Source of the DNA: Curtobacterium sp. 458
GTDB lineage: Bacteria > Actinomycetota > Actinomycetes > Actinomycetales > Microbacteriaceae
Direction of reading: 5' to 3'
NCBI RefSeq assembly: GCF_030406605.1
Contig: NZ_CP129104.1
Span: 310,001-374,000 of the forward strand
DNA length: 64,000 nucleotides
Positions 26,001 through 34,461 of this stretch are shown piece after piece. Numbering within the stretch: position 1 is the stretch's first letter; each line of letters opens with the position of its first letter. The position numbers and the translations under genes are program-made. The notes under the pieces are model-generated. The model had not been told where the DNA came from, searched no databases, and was given only the letters and a program-made list of their open reading frames with translations.

Positions 26001-27619
26001 GTGGCGTCCAGGCCGGCCGGGGCGGTGAATGTCCCGCCGGCGCCGGCGGTAAACTGCCACGTCGACCCGTCCGGCCCGGTGTAGACGACTCCGTTGGCGT
26101 TGTTCGACAGGGACCCGGCGCCGTCGAGCGCGTACGCCCATTTGTTCGCATCCGGCGCGACCGTGCTGGCCGTCTCCGTTCCGCGGGAGTTGTATGCGGC
26201 GCCGATGGCGACGGAACTGGTGACGCCGGTCATCGTCAACGCATTGGTCGAGAGCAGCAGATTGCCGGTCGCGACGTCGACCTGCGCGCTGGTGCGGTCA
26301 TCGACCGGGAACGACAGGTTCGTCGCCGACGACCGCGACCCGGTCAGGTTCGTCGTCGACGGGCCCGTGGGAAGCGCGTTGTACCAGCCTTCGACGAGCA
26401 CCTGGTAGTCGGTGGTCGATGACGTGTAGAGGTCGATCTTCCCGTTCGTGCCGACCGCGACGATGATCGTGTTCGACCGGATGTCGTTTCCGCTGAAGTT
26501 GATCGACGTGGTCGGCGGCTTCGCTGCCCCGTCCGCCCACATCTCCGCGTTCCCACCGCTGCTGCCTGAGTTGATCGCAGTGAGCTGCAGCGCGACGGCG
26601 GAGACCCCGTGGCCGAGGCCCGGGACGCCGGCGACACCATCAGCGGTGATGACGGTCGTCGACCCAGCAGTCGGTGTGGTGTTCCCGGACGCGCGGCTGT
26701 CGTGCAAGCCGGCTCCGGACGCCGGGGTAAAGGATCCGCCGACAGTGGTCGCGGCGAAGTACCCCTGCACGTCGATGACGATGTTGACCGTGCCGCCCGT
26801 GTTCGCGATCGTCACCTGCCCGGACGAGCTCAACGCGACCTGCACCGTGTTCGACGTCGCGATCCCAGAACCCGCGACGTAGTGCAGCGACTCGGAGGGC
26901 TTGGTTCCGCCTGCCGGATACGGCGTGACGTACCCTGCTGTCGACGACCCGTTGACGACGATGATGTTCGCCGCGACCGCTGACGCGGTCGACGCAACAC
27001 CGCCCTGACCGCCGACCTGCACTGTCAGCGACCCACCCGACGGAATCGTCGCTTGCGCGGCACCGGTCCCGTTCCGCGTATCGACGATCCGCGTTCCCGG
27101 CAGCGGAACGAAGCCGCCCGGAGCAACCCCGGCGCCTCCACCGGTGGTCGTGTAGTAGCCCTGCACGTCGAGGTACAAGATCCCGCTCGTGTCTGCTTCC
27201 ACCTGGATCGTGCCGTTCGCGCCGACCGCGAGCGTTGACGTGTCCGACGCTGCCCCTCGACCATCACTGTTGTACGTCACCATCAACGTCGAGTTCGTCG
27301 ACGAGTCAGGACGGCCGTGCAGCTGCCCCTCACCGCTCGCCCCCGACACCGTCGCGTTCAAGACGACAGCGCCGGCAGACCCATCCGACGGCACACCAGC
27401 AAGCCCAGCGACCTGCACAGTCGTCCACGCCCCCGCCGTCAGCGCATGCCCACTGACGATCCGACCCGAGGTCACCACGAACTGTCCCCCGGTACCCGAC
27501 GTCGACGCCTGCGCCGGAGCCGCCGCGACGAACATCGAGGTGAGCATCGCACCAAGCACCGCGACAACCGCAAGCACAGCAACCCAGAGCAGCCGGAACC
27601 GGCCAGACAACAACGACAC
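23096..27619 (-). CDS. Secreted RHS/YD-repeat protein with variable C-terminal tip
   Basis: 1507 aa, GTG at 27619 with GAGGGG 5 nt upstream. A signal peptide (LLWVAVLAVVAVLGAMLTSMFVAAAPAQA) is followed by three actinobacterial extracellular repeats of about 115 aa (pattern RIVDTRNGTG...VQGYF). A spacer with SFPVDDRTSAQVDVATGNLLLS leads to about 20 YD repeats (e.g. SYTYDDDDRQLTESFSDGTT, NTYDGNGNELTS) and the RHS core end RYAYAGDDPTNGSDPAGN near residue 1410. The final 95 aa (LCLDVCLGPSLDVSDDGGPW to LERDLTATF) are unrelated to the core, with lower GC, as expected for a polymorphic toxin tip or surface effector. Followed by an immunity-like membrane protein. Confidence 0.88.
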   Translation of the reverse strand: MSLLSGRFRLLWVAVLAVVAVLGAMLTSMFVAAAPAQASTSGTGGQFVVTSGRIVSGHALTAGAWTTVQVAGLAGVPSDGSAGAVVLNATVSGASGEGQLHGRPDSSTNSTLMVTYNSDGRGAASDTSTLAVGANGTIQVEADTSGILYLDVQGYYTTTGGGAGVAPGGFVPLPGTRIVDTRNGTGAAQATIPSGGSLTVQVGGQGGVASTASAVAANIIVVNGSSTAGYVTPYPAGGTKPSESLHYVAGSGIATSNTVQVALSSSGQVTIANTGGTVNIVIDVQGYFAATTVGGSFTPASGAGLHDSRASGNTTPTAGSTTVITADGVAGVPGLGHGVSAVALQLTAINSGSSGGNAEMWADGAAKPPTTSINFSGNDIRSNTIIVAVGTNGKIDLYTSSTTDYQVLVEGWYNALPTGPSTTNLTGSRSSATNLSFPVDDRTSAQVDVATGNLLLSTNALTMTGVTSSVAIGAAYNSRGTETASTVAPDANKWAYALDGAGSLSNNANGVVYTGPDGSTWQFTAGAGGTFTAPAGLDATLVQTSGGYKLTSWTSNQVVHFNLAGQPTSVIDRYSNEVDLNYNNYLLSTVVTNAGPSAARTASVAYSNGTTTISQTDGTNTRTVSWSKNSSGNITSFVDADGKTTTFTYSGTDLTSVTAPDGGKTTFTYNGSDQVTEVDQPTATSATAATRFSYVSSTETQVASPNTDSTQSVASVAHTDYTLDPSTHDVLSAVDPDGNTRSASYNPDNNAAASTTAGSGSESTTTNGTWSGNTATSKKVSLTQVQSTSGASGSQTTGPAATATYANSGAAAYLPSQTTDGDGNTTKISYDTQGGISGSSVNGSGGSGPSSASQATLTRNTNGTLKSATSPGNQAANLSTQYGYDANSQLKTVTPPTIAANTGTQLGTKTYTYDGYGRMASESDGNGHTTSYTYDDDDRQLTESFSDGTTTVTNTYDGNGNELTSASAGGTITNTYDPVGHLTSTQNSAGGSTISYTYDRVGNELTSTNGAGTVTYAYDAANVLWAMTYPHGSGTETDRYKIDSQSRLTDAYTAAGANASNTTNATNTQPTSFQGHIHTTYDQGTGRESEVVASTGQDANKVFDTTYSYTTASGASSNQLQSATDTLTGKVTHYGYVDSNGNSTTRLTGVTQTGGTDDVNWAYTYDADGNRTAATESGAATFNQALSYNVNDQIDSAGYSYDAAGNMTAAPGATYAYNGAEQLTSETLNGTTTNYTYAGAAQDQLLTATTGSTTTSYTYGQSGIDTFTSNGSTSRVLANPSGQVLDLTDANGDTAAFVVDGIGNQVGALTDTGSNAFTVSYDPYGTGDVTTGSTSPFWTQNPFGFKVGARASQTQNAIVRFGLRWYLPTTGTWTQRDTLDAPLDPNNADRYAYAGDDPTNGSDPAGNSYTSYGLDLCLDVCLGPSLDVSDDGGPWGFSTSVGAGEGFSVGTAEHSGEVERGAETDFECELGNYGLGYSSSGGWSVGEQSDYSEEVKCSLERDLTATF

Positions 27620-27856
27620 GTGAGCCCCTCACTTCGCGGCCGCAAGCACCGCGGAGTCCTACCTGAGCCGCCCCAAAACCTCAGAAAGAAGTACGCGCCC
27701 AGAACTACGTGCACCGTATGCGCCGCCGAACAACAATCGTTACGGGATCGGCCGAAGACTATGTGATCCGATAGTCCCCAAGCGAGGCGATGACCCCACA
27801 ACGGGGGGGTTCGGTGCACGTATCGGCCGCATCGCCGTCGGTCGTACTGTCAGCAG

Positions 27857-28123
27857 GTGGGGACCGAAGACCGAGACGCGGCACGGCGGAAGCTGTCAGC
27901 CGAGGAACTCGCCGTGCTCCAAGGCATCGCCCGCGGCGACGACTTCAACACTATCGCCCGCAAACTCTCACTCGCACCCGCAACGATCGCCTACCACGCG
28001 ACAAAGCTTCGGCGGCTCCTCAACGCACCAAACCTGCCCGCTCTCGTCGCCATAGCCTTCGTGATCGGGCTCCTGACCAACGACGTCGTCGGGCTCGACT
28101 TCCTGCTCGACCTCAGCGAGTGA
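27857..28123 (+). CDS. LuxR-type HTH protein with hydrophobic C-terminus
   Basis: 88 aa. A LuxR/GerE helix-turn-helix, LSAEELAVLQGIARGDDF then IARKLSLAPATIAYHATKL, is followed by a hydrophobic stretch LPALVAIAFVIGLLTNDVVG. The GTG start follows a TACTGT box by 6 nt (leaderless). Divergent from the RHS gene (237 bp apart), so a candidate regulator of it. No receiver or ligand domain. Confidence 0.7.
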   Translation: MGTEDRDAARRKLSAEELAVLQGIARGDDFNTIARKLSLAPATIAYHATKLRRLLNAPNLPALVAIAFVIGLLTNDVVGLDFLLDLSE

Positions 28124-28138
28124 TCAGCTCGGCCCGAC

Positions 28139-28294
28139 GGCTTCGCCGGCGCTGACGACATCAACAACTCCAACACACTCCTCCGCGCCGACCTGCGGAA
28201 CGACGACGACTCGGCATCGCTGCCAGAAGTACGGAACCGGCTGCAATTCCTCGCCGACATTGGATACGACCTACGGCACAATCTGCCGAGCTGA
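28139..28294 (+). pseudogene. 3'-end remnant of a cluster gene 7 paralogue
   Basis: 51 codons plus stop in frame: GFAGADDINNSNTLLRADLR, then NDDDSASLPEV and the terminal LRHNLPS. The last about 45 codons match the end of gene 7 (20437-20576), including stop and last six residues; about 35 codons present in gene 7 between GFAG and the DI(I/N) segment are deleted. No start codon. It lies 16 bp after the HTH gene and marks the far side of the RHS block. Confidence 0.85.
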
Positions 28295-28422
28295 TACGGC
28301 CCACTGGCGGGCTTCCCGACGTTCGTTTAGGGCAGCCCGGTGAGAATCAAAACGGACGGGCTATCTGCGACTCGACGACCCGCGGCAAGCAGACGGGCCA
28401 CGGCTGGCCGATGAGCCACCGT

Positions 28423-29670
28423 CTATTGGAAGGCGTTTGTCCGCAATGGAGAGCACGTAGCAACTAGCACGGCGCCGGCGAAGACTAGTGTCACCGCGAG
28501 CAACGCGAAGCCGTCACCAGCAACGGTCATGAGAGCGCCGCCACCCACTGCTCCTGCAGCCGCGAGCGTTCGGTTCGCGCTGCGCATCGTGCCGTTCATG
28601 CGCCCGAGGAGTGCGTCCGGTGTGACGCTCTGGCGGAGGCTCATCTCGTTCGCGTTTTCGCACCCCGCGGCAGCGCCGTGAACGGCGAAAGCGACGAAGA
28701 GGACCACGACAGTCGCCGGGGGTGCTGCAACGCCGACACCGAGGGTTGCGAGTGTGACGGCTGCCCACGCGACGGGATACGCGGCTCGTGCGGCGATGAT
28801 CGTGCGGCCAGCACCGAATCGGACGCCGAGACGCGGAGCAGCAGTCGCGCCGAGGAGCATTGCGACGCCGCTCACGGCGATGATCGCTCCGTAGACGGCC
28901 GCCGGGAGTGCGAGCGTGCGGAGCGCGAGGGTCGCGAACACTGTCAGGGCGGCGGCGTTGGCGAGGAACCAGAGGTGGGTGGACATGGCCAGCGGTGCGA
29001 GCGTCGGGTGCCCGTAGGTCCACCGCAGGCCATCGGCGATCTCTCCCCGGAGCCGCGAACCGACTCGGCGGGCGGGCATCTGCTCGTTGACGGGCACCCG
29101 CGCGATGAGCAGCGCGTCGACGATGTAGCTCACGGCGTCGATCGCGATCGCCACCGGTGCAGTCACGATACTGACCAGGACGCCTCCGAGCGCTGGGCCC
29201 GCGGTCTGTGCGGCTGCGTCGCTCTGGTCCACCCGAGCGTTGGCCGCCAGGAGGAGGTTCCGGGGCACGATCCGCGGCAGGAGCGACTGGGTGGCGGCGA
29301 AGCCCACGACGGAGAGGATGCCGAACACGAACAGCGCCGCAGCCGTGGCCCAGAGGTTCAGGACCCCGGTCAGCCAAAGGACCGGAATCGTGCCGAGGCA
29401 CGCGCCGCGGCCGACACTCGCCCAAATCAGCAGCGGCTTCCGTTGCACACGGTCGACGTAGGCGCCGACGATCAGACCGAACAGTGCGTACGGAAGGAAC
29501 TGGGCGGCATTCACCAGCCCCACCTCGAAAGGACTGGCATGCAGCACCGTGACCACGAGAACCGGAACAGCGACTGCACTCACCGCCGATCCGAAGGAGG
29601 AGACCGTTGCGGCAGACCAGTACGAGCGGAAACCGGGAACCCGACGCAGCGTGCTCACGACGTCGCCCAT
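28423..29670 (-). CDS. MFS transporter
   Basis: 415 aa with about 12 hydrophobic segments; PFEVGLVNAAQFLPYALFGLIVGAYVDRVQRKPLL carries the MFS loop 2-3 motif (GxxxDRxxRK). Closest in style to the EntS/macrolide-efflux group of MFS exporters (ANARVDQSDAAAQTAGPALGG in the central loop). The substrate cannot be read. It stands alone; the neighbouring 466 bp upstream are not coding. Confidence 0.88.
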   Translation of the reverse strand: MGDVVSTLRRVPGFRSYWSAATVSSFGSAVSAVAVPVLVVTVLHASPFEVGLVNAAQFLPYALFGLIVGAYVDRVQRKPLLIWASVGRGACLGTIPVLWLTGVLNLWATAAALFVFGILSVVGFAATQSLLPRIVPRNLLLAANARVDQSDAAAQTAGPALGGVLVSIVTAPVAIAIDAVSYIVDALLIARVPVNEQMPARRVGSRLRGEIADGLRWTYGHPTLAPLAMSTHLWFLANAAALTVFATLALRTLALPAAVYGAIIAVSGVAMLLGATAAPRLGVRFGAGRTIIAARAAYPVAWAAVTLATLGVGVAAPPATVVVLFVAFAVHGAAAGCENANEMSLRQSVTPDALLGRMNGTMRSANRTLAAAGAVGGGALMTVAGDGFALLAVTLVFAGAVLVATCSPLRTNAFQ

Positions 29671-30136
29671 GAGCTAACGCTGACAGAGTGCGTCTCTCCG
29701 AGCAAGCAAATGCACGTCAGGAACCCCGTCCGATAGCCGATGGCTCATCGGACGTCGCCGCTGATGACCTCCGACATCGCCCGCAGCGAAGTGAGGCCTA
29801 CGGACCCGGCCCGGCTCGAACGGGCAGCCACCCTCGCCATGCTGCGGGCAGGACGCATCCTTACCGGGTAGATGCGCCTTGGGCGGGTTCCCGTGGATGC
29901 TACCGCCCCTCAGCGACCGATCATTGTCTCGATGAATGATCGACTGGCGAGACGGAGCTCAAGATCCGTCGGGTTGCCTCATTGCGTCGAAAGCTTTGCG
30001 CCTTCGGTGCTCGCGATGAACGGCGGCTGCGGATCGAAGTTCACGGCCGATCGCGAGACCTCGCTGCGGGCAACTCGCGACGGGCATGAGGTCAGCGCGA
30101 AGCTAGGCGCTCTCCGCCCGAACCCCGCGAGGGGTC
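29671..30136. other. Stretch without a convincing gene
   Basis: The frames that are open here have poor codon use and no ribosome binding site or leaderless signal. A small palindrome-like GATCATTGTCTCGATGAATGATC occurs near 29919-29941. Nothing else is identified. Confidence 0.5.
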
Positions 30137-30799
30137 TCAGGGGCCGGCGGTCGAAGACTGGAAGCGGATGGAGTCCGACATCTGGTCGAGTTCCCTGTCG
30201 GCGACGAGGCGCCGCGGTCGATAATACCGATGATCGAAGCGGTCTTCCTCGCTGATCCCAGGACCAAACTCAAAATCAGCGATCCAAACGGTGGGACCGG
30301 TAGTCCCCAGATACCGCAGCCAAAGGCGTTCGACGGCGCCGGGACCGGGAATGAAGCCCGGAAGTCCCACACTCTGCATCGGACCTCGGTGCCCGAAAGA
30401 CAGCCCTCTGCTGGTCAGGGACATGCCGTCGAGCACATCAAGGCGGCGCGTCCCTTCGACCCCACCTACAAGCCGCCAAGCAAGGACGAGACCCTCCGCT
30501 CTGTGCGGCGACACGTTCTCGATTACGGCGTAGCGCTGACCAAATTCCTCCTTCAAAAAGAGCTCGACCTTGGGCTTGCTCGCGTAGCTCAACGCCCTCG
30601 TGGCCTGCTGCGCGGCAGAGGCCGACTCTTTAGCCGCTTGATTACTCGCCAGAGCCGAGAGGAGAGCAGCGATAGTCGCGAGTGCTGTCGCCATCGATGC
30701 GACGACCGAGAGCCGTCGACCATCAAGTGGGAGGAAGTAGGTAGCCGCAAGGACAGCCGCCGCGATCACGAGGATGAGCAGAGTCCGACGTGGGCGCAT
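30137..30799 (-). CDS. Membrane-anchored protein of unknown function
   Basis: 220 aa. Two N-terminal membrane helices (LLILVIAAAVLAATYFLPLD and VVASMATALATIAALLSALAS), then a soluble domain of about 150 aa with SYASKPKVELFLKEEFGQRY and VWIADFEFGPGI. No family named. Isolated, between the MFS gene and a kinase-like gene on the same strand. Confidence 0.68.
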   Translation of the reverse strand: MRPRRTLLILVIAAAVLAATYFLPLDGRRLSVVASMATALATIAALLSALASNQAAKESASAAQQATRALSYASKPKVELFLKEEFGQRYAVIENVSPHRAEGLVLAWRLVGGVEGTRRLDVLDGMSLTSRGLSFGHRGPMQSVGLPGFIPGPGAVERLWLRYLGTTGPTVWIADFEFGPGISEEDRFDHRYYRPRRLVADRELDQMSDSIRFQSSTAGP

Positions 30800-30950
30800 G
30801 CATCAGACCCAACTACACACGTTCGGGCGACGCAGGTAGGAGCCGCGGCGATTCGACCACAATGGCGTGCTACTGGTGCCGAGAGACGCACCGAGCTCGG
30901 TCGGATCAGCATCGCAAGGGCCGAGGCGTAGTCGTTCGAAAGGCGATCGG

Positions 30951-31832
30951 CTATTGCGACGGGCGGTGCTCGGCGGCTTCGCTATCGGCTTCGACCCGAT
31001 GGAGTACTCGTTGAGTCCGCTCGCACATGTGCTCGAATCGGGGCAGGGATCTGTTCGCTGCATGCCAGGCGAGGTTGTTCAGGCATGCTCCGACGGTCGC
31101 GGTGATGAATGCGGCTGGACCGGACGCTGAAGCACCGGCGACGGCCAGACGTCGGATGACGGTTTCCGGAGCGTGACCGCTGATGACACACTGCCGGTAC
31201 AGGTCAGTTAGATCCAGTACGCGGTGGCCACGTCCGACCGTCTCAGCATCGATGAATCGAGACTCGCCGGATGGTGTGACGATGATGTTCGACGCGCTGA
31301 GATCGCCGTGGACGATGTCGTCGCTGGTCAGCTCGGCTGTTCCCGCGACCGCGACGAGCGAGCGTGCAGTCGCCGCTACCAGTGCTCCGGCTTCCGACCG
31401 GCGTGCGACGTCTGCGAACCATGGATGTTGGTCCGTTGTGACGGCGACGATCTGCGCGGCATGGTCGTACGCGCCCGCAACAGCCAAGCCGCCTTGCCGC
31501 CGGTTCGCGGCGATCACCGCATCGATCGCGGCGTCCTTTGAGATGTCGAGGACGGTGCCGGGGATGAACTGCTGGAGGTGGAAGGCGCCGTCGCCGAGCG
31601 GTCCGACTGCCAGCCAGTTCGCGACCGACCAGTCCGCCTGCGTCAATTGCATGACACGAGCGGCAGTGAGCACCCGAGCGGCTTTGTCCGGGTCGGGCTG
31701 GACTTTTACCACTACGGGGCCGACCGAAGAGTCTGCCAGCAGCGCGCCGCCCTGCTCTCCACCGGCCAGGCGCCGTCCGTTGGTCAGGACGTAGCCGGAG
31801 ACGTCGGAGATCCGGTCCAGCAGGTCACGCAT
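30951..31832 (-). CDS. Aminoglycoside-phosphotransferase/kinase-like protein
   Basis: 293 aa. The APH catalytic loop is seen as IVHGDLSASNIIV and the metal-binding segment as RFIDAETVGRGHRVLDL (usually IDWE/D; here FIDAE). The N-lobe has VVVKVQ with the ATP-binding lysine. Such proteins phosphorylate aminoglycosides, homoserine-like metabolites or other small hydroxyl compounds; this one is not an obvious resistance enzyme. The ATG at 31832 abuts an AGGAG; an in-frame GTG at 31850 is an alternative. Confidence 0.8.
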   Translation of the reverse strand: MRDLLDRISDVSGYVLTNGRRLAGGEQGGALLADSSVGPVVVKVQPDPDKAARVLTAARVMQLTQADWSVANWLAVGPLGDGAFHLQQFIPGTVLDISKDAAIDAVIAANRRQGGLAVAGAYDHAAQIVAVTTDQHPWFADVARRSEAGALVAATARSLVAVAGTAELTSDDIVHGDLSASNIIVTPSGESRFIDAETVGRGHRVLDLTDLYRQCVISGHAPETVIRRLAVAGASASGPAAFITATVGACLNNLAWHAANRSLPRFEHMCERTQRVLHRVEADSEAAEHRPSQ

Positions 31833-31918
31833 CTCCTGATGCTGACACACCGGACGACCGCCACACGTCGCACGGTGCACGCTTGACCCGTCGGCGTGGA
31901 TGGGCGATCGTGAGGAGC

Positions 31919-32479
31919 ATGGACACGGCGCCGAAACCTCAGGATGCGGGCGCTGATCGCGTCAGCCTCCGCGCCCTGACCGACGCCGACGTTGCCGCGC
32001 ACAACGCAGGCGAGGACGACCAGACGATCCGCTGGCTCAGTGGAGCACCCAGCACGACGCTGTCCACTCGACGACACTTTGAGATGCTTGCACGCAACGC
32101 GCGCCGAGGAGCGGGCAAGCGGGGGTTCGGCGTGCTGCTCGACGGCGAACTTGCCGGCTACATCGACTTCGACCCCGACGCGAACGACCTCCCGGAACCT
32201 GGTGATGTGAACATCGCCTACGCGGTCCATCCGTGGGCTCGGCGGCAAGGTGTCGCGACCGTGGCGATCAGACTGCTCTGCGCGCGCCTTGAGGCACTCG
32301 GCGTCGGGCGCCGCGCGATCATCCGTGCGGAGACCGACAACGATGCGTCGGTGACAGTCGCACGGAACAGCGGCTTCGTCCACCTCGGTGACTTCCCTGC
32401 TCTCGGAGAAACGGGCCCAGGAGGCGAACCAGTGGTCTACAGCACCTTCGGCCGGCCCCTCACCGACACCTCGTCGTGA
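31919..32479 (+). CDS. GNAT-family N-acetyltransferase (RimJ/RimL type)
   Basis: 186 aa. VSLRALTDADVAAHNAGEDD opens the fold; NIAYAVHPWARRQGVATVAI is the acetyl-CoA-binding loop (xxGxA/G) and ETDNDASVTVARNSGF the characteristic C-terminal asparagine/arginine motif of the RimJ/RimL group. ATG at 31919 follows GAGGAG. Divergent from the APH-like gene. Confidence 0.85.
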   Translation: MDTAPKPQDAGADRVSLRALTDADVAAHNAGEDDQTIRWLSGAPSTTLSTRRHFEMLARNARRGAGKRGFGVLLDGELAGYIDFDPDANDLPEPGDVNIAYAVHPWARRQGVATVAIRLLCARLEALGVGRRAIIRAETDNDASVTVARNSGFVHLGDFPALGETGPGGEPVVYSTFGRPLTDTSS

Positions 32480-32520
32480 CCGGGCAGTACTCAAGTCGAC
32501 GGGTTCCTCGATCCGGTCGA

Positions 32521-32743
32521 TGGGACCGCACCGACGAGGCTTTCTTCGCGGCCGGCGCGTGCCACGTTCTCGCGTACCGCTGCGCGGCTACGGGCCGATG
32601 ACGGAGCTGCAGTCCACGCCGTCGCAGCGTGGGGAGAGTGGCTGTTCGACTTCAACGGCTGGAACCTCGCTTCGGACCTCCTCCTTGCTAACGAGGAGTT
32701 CGAGCAGACCAGGTCCAACCCCATCCCATCGAGGCAGGCATGA
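32521..32743 (+). pseudogene. Degenerate coding fragment with a frame change
   Basis: Frame one gives WDRTDEAFFAAGACHVLAYR and stops at 32599-32601. The next frame, from 32597, gives DDGAAVHAVAAWGEWLFDFN, GWNLASDLLLANEE and stops at 32741-32743. Together they look like one protein broken by a one-base shift. No start is evident and the family is not recognised. The following 261 bp (32744-33004) hold no gene that I can see. Confidence 0.4.
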
Positions 32744-33004
32744 AGGACTTCTGCCTGCGGTGGAACCATCGACGGCCGAGTCAGTATCACCACGACCCAA
32801 CGGGCCGGGCAGATGCTTTTCTCCGACGCTTCACGCCCCCGTTTACGGCGGCATCGACGTCTCGATGGCCGATCCCCTACCGGAACGACCACGACGAACT
32901 CGGACAGCGTGCGGTAGGCCAACCGGCTACCGGCACGAGGGCGCCCGGTTTCAGGTCAGCCACGGCAACAGAGCCAAGAGCTGAGGCTCGCTTAGAATCC
33001 TCAC

Positions 33005-33415
33005 GTGAAGACCCTCAGCATCCCGTTGATCGCTGCATGCGTTCTGTCGTTGACCGCCTGCGCTACCCCAGGAGATGCGGCGAGCACGTCGTCGGCTGAC
33101 TCCGAGCCAAGATTCATGAGCGCGCTACACGCATGTGACCTGATCACGACCAGTGACGGAGTCGAGTACGCCGATGACGGAGCTACGCTGATCCTCTCGA
33201 CCGTGGGCAAGGAGAACTTCACGGGTCTCGACTGGACAAACGTCGAATGCGTGTTGGACGACTTGGACGTCAGCGCGGCAACAAAGAACCTCATCGGTGA
33301 GACCCGCGCGCTCGACGGACGAGAAGATGACGACTGGGATGGGATCAAGGCGTCTTGGACTTACCACCCCGACGCGGGACTGAACATCACCCTGCAGGAC
33401 AAGCGCCGCGACTAA
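33005..33415 (+). CDS. Small lipoprotein
   Basis: 136 aa. Signal peptide LSIPLIAACVLSLTAC with the lipobox cysteine at residue 19, then a Ser/Ala spacer and a domain with NFTGLDWTNVECVLDDLDV. GTG start 6 nt after the TAGAAT box at 32993-32998. Function unknown. Confidence 0.78.
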   Translation: MKTLSIPLIAACVLSLTACATPGDAASTSSADSEPRFMSALHACDLITTSDGVEYADDGATLILSTVGKENFTGLDWTNVECVLDDLDVSAATKNLIGETRALDGREDDDWDGIKASWTYHPDAGLNITLQDKRRD

Positions 33416-33475
33416 ACCGACGAGGCCTGCTAAGCCATCGTCTACTGCAACGACCACGAGCGGTAGGTTCGCCGC

Positions 33476-33679
33476 ATGGACGTGGTGAGCGCAAAGGTGC
33501 TGGGGTCAATCGCCCTCGTCTTTGGGGTCGTCTTCGTCTCGACCTCGATCGTGCGTCTCACGCGGCCCGACGTCGACCTGCTGTTGATGCTGCTCAACGC
33601 TGCGCTGGGAGTCCTGTGGCTCGGAGCCGGGATCTGGTTGTGGCGTTTCGGGCTCCGCAAGTCGAAGGGCGACCGATAG
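33476..33679 (+). CDS. 67-aa two-helix membrane protein
   Basis: Two membrane helices (VLGSIALVFGVVFVSTSIV and LLLMLLNAALGVLWLGAGIWLW) and a basic tail. The ATG is 6 nt after TAGGTT (leaderless). Possibly in one transcript after the lipoprotein. Function unknown. The 181 bp after it hold nothing recognisable. Confidence 0.68.
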   Translation: MDVVSAKVLGSIALVFGVVFVSTSIVRLTRPDVDLLLMLLNAALGVLWLGAGIWLWRFGLRKSKGDR

Positions 33680-33860
33680 CGGATCGGCAAGCGAGACAAA
33701 TCCCGCCGACCGCCTCGGCTTTGATGCAGCCCGGTTCTCGATCCAAACCAACACACTGTGGATGCTGGTCGCCGCAACGGTGCAAAGCGTCCATGGTCGT
33801 CGCCGATTGTGGGGCGAATTCGACCAGTTAGGAGACTTGCGGGTACCCCAAACTCCCGAA

Positions 33861-34331
33861 TCAGGACCGAGGGAGCCGGACAGCGAGCACGAGCCCCGCG
33901 ACGACCAATCCGCCGCCGACACCCCAGCCGAGCACCGACCATGTTGCTCGGTAGCCGTCGTCGATCGGCTCGGTGTGTGCCGGGCAGACAGTGGTCGTTT
34001 CGTCACTGTAGAGGTGCGGCCGTTCGTAACAAGGCCCGTCGCTGACGCGCTGTGTGTGGTCGGAGACGATGTTTGCGGCGGTCACCGCGAGTGCCGGCCC
34101 GGCGAGGAGCATGATGATGCCTGTCCGGCCCCACGCTGCTCGTCGTTCCCGCCTCTCTGCGGCTCGGACCTTCCGCTGCCGGGCCTGCCACTGCTGGAAG
34201 AATTGCCGGAAGTGGAAATCGTCGGCCAGAATTCGGTCAACACGATCTTGTCGCTCCTGATTCGGTGCGTATCCGAGTCGGCGCCGGCCTGCTTCCGTGG
34301 CGAACTCGGCGCGGAACTGCTCAGGTGTCAT
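33861..34331 (-). CDS. Membrane protein of unknown function
   Basis: 156 aa. A charged N-terminal region (MTPEQFRAEFATEAGRRRLG...RQRKVRAAERRERRAAWGR) precedes two membrane helices (GIIMLLAGPALAVTAANIV and WSVLGWGVGGGLVVAGLVLAV) around a Cys-containing outer loop. ATG at 34331 is preceded by GGTGGGGG; an in-frame ATG at 34400 is less likely. Confidence 0.65.
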   Translation of the reverse strand: MTPEQFRAEFATEAGRRRLGYAPNQERQDRVDRILADDFHFRQFFQQWQARQRKVRAAERRERRAAWGRTGIIMLLAGPALAVTAANIVSDHTQRVSDGPCYERPHLYSDETTTVCPAHTEPIDDGYRATWSVLGWGVGGGLVVAGLVLAVRLPRS

Positions 34332-34461
34332 TTGCGCCCCCACCGGGGTAGCGTACCGGCGAGCCTTGCAGCGCCCCAAGCGACGGTGCTCGGGCTCCAC
34401 CCAGCTAGGGATCGTTCATCGCGCACGCCGGCGGTTGTAACTTCGCTGGCATGCTGAACGT

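Noticed and set aside
29872..30255. 127-aa plus-strand frame between the MFS and membrane-protein genes
   Set aside because: No ribosome binding site or leaderless box, irregular codon third positions, and it overlaps the end of the convincing 30137-30799 gene.
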